A stretch of 5,338 nucleotides of DNA. Source: an uncultured Schwartzia sp. (lineage in GTDB: Bacteria > Bacillota > Negativicutes > Selenomonadales > Selenomonadaceae). Under the pieces are notes generated by a model. The model saw only the letters and a program-made list of their open reading frames with translations, ran no database searches and was not told the DNA's origin. The position numbers were made by a program, and so were the translations under genes. Below, one piece after another: positions 1 to 5,338 of the stretch. The DNA is taken from contig CAJPQU010000130.1 in the NCBI GenBank assembly GCA_905372875.1, positions 1-5,338 on the forward strand, written 5' to 3'. How positions within the stretch are numbered: the stretch's first letter is position 1; each line of letters begins with the position of its first letter.

Positions 1-771
1 CGCAAAGGGCTTAAAGGGGCGGTGCTTATCCCGGCGAAGCCGCGCCACGGCCGCCGCGCTTAAGGCGTCGCAGCAAAGATGAAAGCCGCCGATCCCCTTG
101 ACGGCCACGATGCCCCCGGCGGCGATCCGCCGCCGGGCCTCGGTGATGGCCGCGCCGCCCCGCGCCTCGCTGTCCAGAAGATAAACTTCGGGTCCGCAGT
201 CGGGGCAGCACACGGGCTGCGCATCATAGCGCCGGGAGGCCGGATCGTCATACTCGGCAGCGCAGGAGCAGCACATAGGGAAAGCCTTCATGCTGGTATT
301 TTCCCGATCATAGGGCATGGCGTCTAAAATGGTGAGCCGCGGGCCGCAGGCCGTGCAGTTGATAAAGGGGTGAAGATAGCGGCGATCTGCGGGATCAAAA
401 AGTTCCCGGCGGCACTTTTCGCAGACGGCAATATCGGGAGACACGAAAACCGCCCCCCGCTCCGACGCGCTCTCCACGATGGCGAACCCATCCGCCGAGA
501 AGGGCGGCAGCGCCTCCTCCGTCACCCGCAGAACCGCCGACCGTTCCGGCGCTTCTTCCGTCAAAGCGCGGCGAAAATCCGCCATGGCCGCCCTCCGCCC
601 CTGGGCCAGAATTTCCACATACGGGCCCTTGTTGGCGACGCTCCCCGAAAGCCCGTGGGCCGTCGCCAACCGGCTCACAAAGGGGCGAAACCCCACCCCC
701 TGCACGATACCAAACACCCGGTACCGCCGCGTCAGGCTCTCTTCGCCCGCCGCCGCGCCGCCGCGCTCCAT
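1..771 (-). CDS. hypF: Carbamoyltransferase HypF, N-terminal 257 residues (cut by window edge)
   Basis: HypF is the cytosolic [NiFe]-hydrogenase maturation factor. It takes the carbamoyl group from carbamoyl phosphate, activates it with ATP and passes it to HypE, where it becomes a cyanide ligand of the active-site iron. An acylphosphatase domain spans about residues 17-105, with the GVGFRPF loop; Arg29 and Asn47 match the catalytic pair. Two zinc fingers follow, each C-x2-C-x18-C-x2-C: Cys117/120/139/142 and Cys167/170/189/192. The YrdC-like domain starts near residue 210 and shows AGGIVAVKGIGGFHL and DKHRPFKPFA before the edge. Family members are about 750 residues, so roughly two thirds lies outside. 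The ATG at 771 is preceded by GAGGGGGTGAG, and the acylphosphatase motif begins 17 residues later. Extra cysteines (168, 188) sit beside the zinc ligands. The gene is divergent from the sugar isomerase gene. Identification is very secure. Confidence 0.96.
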   Translation of the reverse strand, partial: MERGGAAAGEESLTRRYRVFGIVQGVGFRPFVSRLATAHGLSGSVANKGPYVEILAQGRRAAMADFRRALTEEAPERSAVLRVTEEALPPFSADGFAIVESASERGAVFVSPDIAVCEKCRRELFDPADRRYLHPFINCTACGPRLTILDAMPYDRENTSMKAFPMCCSCAAEYDDPASRRYDAQPVCCPDCGPEVYLLDSEARGGAAITEARRRIAAGGIVAVKGIGGFHLCCDALSAAAVARLRRDKHRPFKPFA

Positions 772-811
772 CGCCTCACCCCCTCGCGTCTATCGATCCG
801 TCCCTATCGCC

Positions 812-820
812 AGTATATCA
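812..820 (-). promoter_or_regulatory. Probable extended -10 promoter for hypF
   Basis: On the minus strand this reads TGATATACT: a TATACT -10 hexamer (5 of 6 to consensus) preceded by the TGn extension. No good -35 is present; TCGAAA lies upstream at a short 15-base spacing, and extended -10 promoters often lack a strong -35. Transcription would start near 805, giving a leader of about 35 bases before the hypF ATG at 771. Position and motif fit, but the site is unproven. Confidence 0.45.
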
Positions 821-1011
821 CACAGCAGAAACTTTCGATACGGTCGAAAAACTGCCGCAAAAAAACCAGTCTCCCGTCCAGTAAAGAAAGCCCTGATAAA
901 AGTAACCTCATATCCTGACGCATCTTTTTTCCCTCTCTGCGTCCAGTTTGTTTCCTTGGCAGGACAAAAATTCTGCCCCAATCTGGCAGACTTCCTTTTA
1001 TCCGCGTTGCC

Positions 1012-1040
1012 TTGAAAAACGGCGGCGCGTCCCCTATAAT
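1012..1040 (+). promoter_or_regulatory. Sigma-70-type promoter for the SIS isomerase gene
   Basis: TTGAAA at 1012-1017 (5 of 6 to consensus) and a perfect TATAAT at 1035-1040 are separated by the ideal 17 bases. Transcription should start near 1047, about 44 bases before the ATG at 1091. This is the best promoter in the window. It probably also drives the secreted protein and stress protein genes, since I see no clear promoter between 1745 and 1876. Confidence 0.82.
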
Positions 1041-1090
1041 GGAAGGAGAAGAGGAAATTAAGAGAGAACGAAGCGGGAGGAGACAGCGGC

Positions 1091-1744
1091 ATGCGGGACA
1101 GAACGCGACAGAAAATAGCGGAACTTATCGAGCGGTATCCAGTGCTGGCGGTATGCCGGGCGGATATCGAAGCGGCGGCAGCGGCGCTGTGCCGCACCTT
1201 CGCCGCGGGAAATAAGCTCTTAGTCTGCGGAAACGGCGGCAGTGCGGCGGACGCGGAGCACATTGTCGGTGAGTTGATGAAAGGTTTTTTGAAGCCCCGG
1301 CGGCTGTCCGCGGCCATGGGAGAAAAATTGCGGGCTGCGTTCCCGGAAACGGGGAACTATCTCTACGAAAATTTGCAGGGCCCCCTTCCCGCCATTTCTT
1401 TAGTGAATGCCGTGTCCCTCAACACGGCCTTCGCCAACGATCAGGCCCCGGATCTCACCATGGCGCAGCAGGTCTTAGGCCTCGGCCAGGCGGGAGACGC
1501 CCTCTTAGGCATCAGCACCTCGGGGAATTCGGCGAACGTACTCTACGCCACGCAGGTGGCGCGGGTACAGGGCCTCACCGCCATCGCCCTGACGGGGGAA
1601 AGCGGCGGAAAGCTGAAAGACATCGCCGACATCACCATCCGGGTACCGGCCCGGGAGACTTTCAAAATTCAGGAGTACCATCTGCCGGTCTACCACGCCC
1701 TCTGCATCGCGGCAGAGGAAGAATTTTTCGGCCGGGAAGGCTGA
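1091..1744 (+). CDS. SIS-domain sugar-phosphate isomerase, GmhA-like (phosphoheptose isomerase family)
   Basis: The 217-residue protein has one SIS (sugar isomerase) domain and follows GmhA closely. GmhA converts sedoheptulose 7-phosphate to D-glycero-D-manno-heptose 7-phosphate in the cytosol, the first step towards the heptoses of lipopolysaccharide or S-layer glycans. Visible landmarks are CGNGGSAAD (46-54), the Glu of GEL at 61, GISTSGNSANV (140-150), LTGESGGK (167-174) and IQEYHLPVYH (193-202). Gln194 and His202 match catalytic Gln172 and His180 of E. coli GmhA. Compared with that enzyme it carries about 26 extra residues near 70-98, before PAISL, so it belongs to a longer subgroup whose substrate I cannot fix. 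No heptose kinase or transferase gene is in view. The ATG at 1091 follows GGGAGGAG (1075-1082) by eight bases, with a strong promoter upstream. The family is secure; the exact substrate is uncertain. Confidence 0.88.
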   Translation: MRDRTRQKIAELIERYPVLAVCRADIEAAAAALCRTFAAGNKLLVCGNGGSAADAEHIVGELMKGFLKPRRLSAAMGEKLRAAFPETGNYLYENLQGPLPAISLVNAVSLNTAFANDQAPDLTMAQQVLGLGQAGDALLGISTSGNSANVLYATQVARVQGLTAIALTGESGGKLKDIADITIRVPARETFKIQEYHLPVYHALCIAAEEEFFGREG

Positions 1745-1833
1745 GACGGCTCCGGCGGGGATGGTGCCTGCCGAAAACGAAGGATCCTAAAGTCACGCCC
1801 TTCCCGGCAAACCACCCCCCGGAAAGAGTACGG

Positions 1834-1854
1834 CGGCCGAGAGAACTCCGGCCG
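1834..1854 (+). other. GC-rich hairpin upstream of the secreted protein gene
   Basis: CGGCC (1834-1838) and GAG (1839-1841) pair with CTC (1846-1848) and GGCCG (1850-1854), leaving a four-base loop and one bulged C. No T-run follows, so it is not an intrinsic terminator. It lies eight bases before the AAAGGAGG ribosome binding site at 1862-1869 and could stabilise or tune the mRNA, or mean nothing in such GC-rich DNA. The rest of the 132-base gap from 1745 shows no gene and no clear promoter. Confidence 0.3.
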
Positions 1855-1876
1855 GGTTCCGAAAGGAGGGCCTTGC

Positions 1877-2692
1877 ATGAAAAAGCGAATGCGCCTCGCC
1901 CGCCTAGGGCGGACAGCGTCCCTATTCTGCCTCGCGGCGCTGTTCTGCCTCTGCCTCAGCAGCACAGTCGCCGCAGCAAAACGCGACTGGACTGACCGAG
2001 AATATGATTTTTCCCAGGCGCGCCGCATTCTGCTTTTTGATTTGAACACGGCTAAAATGCCGGACAGTCCCGTTGACCGGCGCCAGGCAGAAGACATCTT
2101 CACGCGCGCTGTCCAAAACAAATTAGGCGGACGGCTGATAAGCCTTGAGGAGGCGGCCCATCTTTTAGGTTCGCAGCTCGACACCGACGTGACGTCTCTC
2201 CTCTCCTCTGATCGGGAAAAGGCGGCGGCGCTCATCCGGGAACACGTCCAACAGGTGGCGGACGTCTGGATCGAGGGCCGTGTCGATACCTGGGAAGACG
2301 ATTCCTTCCTTCAGCCCGCCTACACGGAGTGGGAGCAGAGAGCCTATACCCGTATTTTGCGGGACAGCGAAGGCAAGACCTACGAGGAAACCTACTACGT
2401 CACCGTGCCGGTCTATTATCCGGCCCGGCAGATATGGTATTCGGGCATCCAGGTGACCTTTGAGGTGCGCGACGCAGCCTCTGGCCGGCTCCTCATGGCC
2501 CGAGAAGATGACCGGGGGCGCGAGGGCTCCCATCAGCAGGACAGCATGTTCAAACGCATCTGCAACTCTTTTTACAGCGATCTGGCAAAGAAAATCCGCA
2601 TCGCCGAAAAGGCGGCAGCCGAAGAGGGGAAAGGGTCCGGCCACGACAATCCCCTCAGAAAAGACATCCCAAGAAAGGAGAACTCGCCATGA
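1877..2692 (+). CDS. Secreted protein of unknown function
   Basis: I do not recognise a named family. The 271-residue product starts with a classic signal peptide: basic residues to about 12 (KKRMRLARLGR), a hydrophobic core at 14-31, and a likely signal peptidase I site after AAA at 32-34. No lipobox is seen, although cysteines 18, 24 and 26 lie in the core. The mature part opens with RDWTDREYDFSQARRILLFDL, predicted to be a beta-strand start, then has a helical stretch (about 66-130), an aromatic, Tyr-rich middle (148-195, including TYYVTVPVYYPARQIWY) and strands near 190-208. A charged tail (241-271) is probably disordered. I recall similar exported proteins in Selenomonas-like bacteria, which is memory and not a search. 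It should act in the periplasm or at the envelope. AAAGGAGG at 1862-1869 is seven bases before the ATG. The last codons carry the ribosome binding site of the next gene, and the stop overlaps its start. Confidence 0.85.
   Translation: MKKRMRLARLGRTASLFCLAALFCLCLSSTVAAAKRDWTDREYDFSQARRILLFDLNTAKMPDSPVDRRQAEDIFTRAVQNKLGGRLISLEEAAHLLGSQLDTDVTSLLSSDREKAAALIREHVQQVADVWIEGRVDTWEDDSFLQPAYTEWEQRAYTRILRDSEGKTYEETYYVTVPVYYPARQIWYSGIQVTFEVRDAASGRLLMAREDDRGREGSHQQDSMFKRICNSFYSDLAKKIRIAEKAAAEEGKGSGHDNPLRKDIPRKENSP
2674..2692 (+). promoter_or_regulatory. Ribosome binding site and ATGA overlap coupling the secreted protein and stress protein genes
   Basis: AAAGGAG at 2674-2680 lies inside the codons for Arg-Lys-Glu near the end of the secreted protein. 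Eight bases later the ATG at 2689-2691 overlaps the TGA at 2690-2692. Ribosomes ending the first gene can restart on the second, so the two products are probably made in linked amounts. This also fixes the start of the stress protein. Confidence 0.8.
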
Positions 2693-3117
2693 ATTACAAG
2701 AAGATCTTAGTCCCGCTGGACGGCTCGGAAGCATCCCGGCGGGCGATGGACGAGGCCATGTATTTGGCCGGCCTGAGCGGCGCGACGCTGCTCTTTCTTC
2801 ATGTCGTGGACCTCAACAAGGAGCTCCCCACCCCGCAGCGCATCTGGGAAGAAAGCAACTCCCTAAAAGAGTGGGAAAAAGCGGGGGCAGAGAAGCTCTC
2901 GAGCTTCGTCGTCGGCTTAGACGACAAGATCCGCCATGATGATATCGTCGAGGTGGGGTCGCCGGGCAAGGTGATCAATCGGATCGCCCAAGAGAAAGGC
3001 TGCGATCTCATCCTCATGGGAAGCCGGGGCCTCAACGTCTTGGAAAACATCGTCCTGGGCAGCGTGAGCCAATACGTTCTCGCCCACGCCCCCTGCCCGG
3101 TGATGGTGGTGCGGTAA
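2689..3117 (+). CDS. Universal stress protein (UspA family), ATP-binding type
   Basis: This 142-residue protein is a single-domain universal stress protein, the usual length for the family. It begins with the strand KKILVPLDGSE (4-14), which holds the conserved Asp11. The second strand ends in LHVVD (37-41), and DLILMGSRG runs into the nucleotide loop at 111-125. That loop fits G-x2-G-x9-G-S exactly (Gly111, Gly114, Gly124, Ser125), the mark of ATP-binding members such as MJ0577. The end, APCPVMVVR, is the typical final strand. Such proteins are cytosolic dimers linked to starvation, oxygen or redox stress; the specific signal here is unknown. The gene is coupled to the secreted protein gene upstream and is followed after 14 bases by a strong terminator, so it closes the transcript. 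Family assignment is secure. Confidence 0.95.
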   Translation: MNYKKILVPLDGSEASRRAMDEAMYLAGLSGATLLFLHVVDLNKELPTPQRIWEESNSLKEWEKAGAEKLSSFVVGLDDKIRHDDIVEVGSPGKVINRIAQEKGCDLILMGSRGLNVLENIVLGSVSQYVLAHAPCPVMVVR

Positions 3118-3131
3118 ACCAAACAACGGCA

Positions 3132-3189
3132 TACGAAAAAGACGGCGGCCCGGGGGAAATGTTTCTCCCGGGCCGCCGTCTTTTTCGTA
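3132..3189. terminator. Bidirectional intrinsic terminator between convergent usp and upp
   Basis: This is a near-perfect palindrome. Bases 3132-3154 pair without mismatch with 3167-3189, and pairing continues through a G-T pair to the loop near 3159-3162. The core is GACGGCGGCCCGGG with its complement. It is flanked by A5 (3136-3140) on the left and T5 (3181-3185) on the right, so RNA from either strand forms a GC-rich stem followed by U residues. It lies 14 bases after the stress protein stop and 77 bases beyond the upp stop, so it can end both converging transcripts. Confidence 0.93.
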
Positions 3190-3214
3190 CGGTCAGCGCC
3201 GATTTTAGGCAAGT

Positions 3215-3254
3215 AACCTCTGATAGGAGAAAGAAACTGAATGTATCAGGGGTT
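3215..3254. repeat. Inverted repeat in the upp downstream region
   Basis: AACCTCTGATA (3215-3225) faces TATCAGGGGTT (3244-3254), giving 11 pairs with one G-T pair on the plus strand (a C-A mismatch on the minus strand) around an 18-base, purine-rich loop. It lies between the upp stop codon and the bidirectional terminator, inside the expected upp transcript. It lacks a T-run on the upp strand, so it is not a terminator by itself. It could be an mRNA 3' stabilising stem or a protein site. Confidence 0.4.
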
Positions 3255-3266
3255 CCGTAAGTTTTC

Positions 3267-3905
3267 TCACAGGGTACCGAAGATGCGGTCTCCGGCATCG
3301 CCGAGGCCGGGCACGATGTAGCCGTGTTCGTTCAGGCGCTCGTCGATGGCCGCCACATAAATGGGCACGTCGGGATGGGCCGCATTGACCACCCGAATGC
3401 CCTCCGGGGCCGATACCAGGCACATCAGCACCATTGTTTTCGCCCCACGCTCCTTCAGCATGGTCAGCGCCGCCGCCGAGGAACCGCCGGTGGCCAGCAT
3501 GGGATCCACGACGATGAGGGTACGCTCCGCCACGTCCGGCGGCAGTTTACAGTAATATTCCACAGGCTTCAAGGTCTTCGGATCTCGGTAGAGGCCAATG
3601 TGCCCCACCCGCGCCGCGGGAATAAGATTCAAGAGGCCTTCCAGCATCCCCAATCCGGCCCGCAGGATGGGAATGATTCCCACCTTTTTCCCCGCTAATT
3701 TCTTGGCGCGGCACTTGGCCACCGGCGTCTCAATCTCCACCTCCCGCAGCGGGAAATCCCGGGTGATCTCATAGCCCATCAGCATGGAGATTTCTTCCAA
3801 AAGCTCCCGAAAATCTTTGGAACCGGTCTCTTTCTCCCGCATGAGGGTCAGCTTATGCTGGACGAGGGGGTGGTCGACAAGGTGAACCTTCAAATCGTCA
3901 GTCAT
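3267..3905 (-). CDS. upp: Uracil phosphoribosyltransferase
   Basis: Upp converts uracil and PRPP to UMP and pyrophosphate, the main uracil salvage step, in the cytosol. The 212-residue length is normal for the family. The PRPP-binding loop is VVDPMLATGGSS (132-143) with the acidic Asp134. PILRAGLGM (79-87) is the conserved arginine-bearing segment, and YIVPGLGDAGDR (196-207) is the C-terminal uracil-binding signature. The N-terminal HPLVQHKLTLMR (12-23) is also typical. The ATG at 3905 follows GAGGAGG (on the plus strand 3914-3920) by eight bases, and that site lies inside the end of glyA. With only three bases between the two genes, upp is almost certainly co-transcribed and translationally linked with glyA. 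The glyA-upp order is also found in Bacillus subtilis. All key residues are present. Confidence 0.98.
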   Translation of the reverse strand: MTDDLKVHLVDHPLVQHKLTLMREKETGSKDFRELLEEISMLMGYEITRDFPLREVEIETPVAKCRAKKLAGKKVGIIPILRAGLGMLEGLLNLIPAARVGHIGLYRDPKTLKPVEYYCKLPPDVAERTLIVVDPMLATGGSSAAALTMLKERGAKTMVLMCLVSAPEGIRVVNAAHPDVPIYVAAIDERLNEHGYIVPGLGDAGDRIFGTL

Positions 3906-3908
3906 GGG

Positions 3909-5162
<1,254 letters not shown>

Positions 5163-5338
5163 GAAACAGCCTCCTCAAAAGATATGTATTTTTCTATCTG
5201 TCCCGCCGTATGTCTACAGGGGGCCCGACCCGCCCTAAGGTGCCGACTCCCGGGTCAGGCGCTGCGCCCCGCCGCCGGCGGGAAAAACACGCAATGTTTC
5301 ATTGTCCCGCCTCTTAAAAAATCGTCAGCGCTCTTCCA
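5163..5338 (-). promoter_or_regulatory. glyA upstream region and possible structured leader
   Basis: Read in the glyA direction, this region holds two inverted repeats. The first is GGCGGG (5311-5306) and CCCGCC (5282-5277) enclosing CAATG-AAA-CATTG (5304-5292). The second is a stem of ten pairs including one G-U, arms 5260-5251 and 5232-5223. A weak promoter candidate is TAGACA (5216-5211), 17 bases, then AAAAAT (5193-5188), which would give a very short leader; alternatively transcription starts beyond the window. GGCGGGACA occurs twice (5311-5303 and 5207-5199). No glycine, tetrahydrofolate or ZTP riboswitch core is recognisable. No confident gene is present, although a 15-codon frame exists at 5302-5255. 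The GAGGAGG ribosome binding site for glyA is at 5176-5170. Confidence 0.4.

Larger units (their letters stand above)
772..1090. promoter_or_regulatory. Divergent intergenic region between hypF and the SIS isomerase gene
   Basis: This 319-base stretch separates two divergent genes and holds their promoters, described separately. It is visibly richer in A and T than the flanking genes. I find no convincing gene: open frames that cross it are extensions of frames antisense or out of phase to hypF and the isomerase. It holds several short dyads. GACGCA at 917-922 pairs with TGCGTC at 938-943. GGCAG at 958-962 and again at 985-989 can each pair with CTGCC at 973-977. CTATCG is directly repeated at 790-795 and 804-809, in the probable hypF leader. 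These could be operator sites or RNA structure, but none matches a regulator motif that I can name. Confidence 0.6.

Noticed and set aside
370..1015. Two overlapping plus-strand open frames (about 180 codons each) across hypF and the intergenic region.
   Set aside because: They are antisense to hypF domains with full zinc-finger and acylphosphatase motifs, have Arg/Pro-rich low-complexity translations and lack good ribosome binding sites.
790..1317. A 175-codon minus-strand frame covering the divergent intergenic region and the start of the isomerase gene.
   Set aside because: It crosses two well-supported promoters and the start of a clear SIS-domain gene, and its translation matches nothing recognisable.
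1725..1777. TTTTCGGC and GCCGAAAA inverted repeat spanning the isomerase stop codon, as a possible terminator.
   Set aside because: The eight-base arms enclose 37 bases and no T-run follows the right arm, so it does not fit an intrinsic terminator.
1690..2734. Minus-strand frames of about 180-190 codons opposite the secreted protein gene.
   Set aside because: The plus-strand gene has a signal peptide, a strong ribosome binding site and coupling to usp. The antisense frames have none of these.
5163..5338. A riboswitch (glycine, tetrahydrofolate or ZTP type) in the glyA leader.
   Set aside because: These classes can precede one-carbon genes, but I could not find their conserved core sequences here, only generic GC-rich stems.

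Overview
The window looks like an ordinary chromosomal segment from a GC-rich, Firmicutes-type bacterium. All six protein genes were read directly from the sequence. Starts are preceded by strong GGAGG-type ribosome binding sites. The glyA-upp pair is an order known from Firmicutes such as Bacillus subtilis. A phosphoheptose-isomerase-like gene and a secreted protein of a kind I associate with Selenomonas-like bacteria suggest the class Negativicutes (Firmicutes with an outer membrane). That class assignment is an inference from gene content, not a proven identity. The hypF gene implies that the organism makes at least one [NiFe] hydrogenase.

Layout. Bases 1-771 (minus strand) carry the first 257 codons of hypF, cut by the left window edge. 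Bases 772-1090 are a divergent intergenic region: a probable extended -10 promoter fires left into hypF and a near-consensus TTGAAA-17-TATAAT promoter fires right. The rightward genes are an SIS-domain sugar-phosphate isomerase of the GmhA type (1091-1744), a secreted protein of unknown function (1877-2692) and a universal stress protein (2689-3117). The last two overlap by four bases (ATGA). A 58-base palindrome at 3132-3189 ends this transcript and can also end the opposing one. On the minus strand, glyA (5162-3909) and upp (3905-3267) form a tight pair: three bases separate them and the upp ribosome binding site lies inside the last glyA codons. The rest, 5163-5338, is the glyA leader with inverted repeats and perhaps a 15-codon upstream reading frame.

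How the genes work together. GlyA makes glycine and one-carbon units for purine and thymidylate synthesis, and Upp salvages uracil to UMP, so the minus-strand pair supports nucleotide supply. The plus-strand set joins a sugar-phosphate isomerase, an exported protein and a cytosolic ATP-binding stress protein. Their joint role is not evident from sequence. HypF starts the synthesis of the cyanide ligands of [NiFe] hydrogenases and is functionally separate.

I found no CRISPR array, tRNA, rRNA, insertion sequence or clear new defence or mobile system. The most interesting points are the unknown secreted protein coupled to the stress protein, the enlarged GmhA-like isomerase, the structured glyA leader, and a strong tendency for TTA leucine codons to stand before G.
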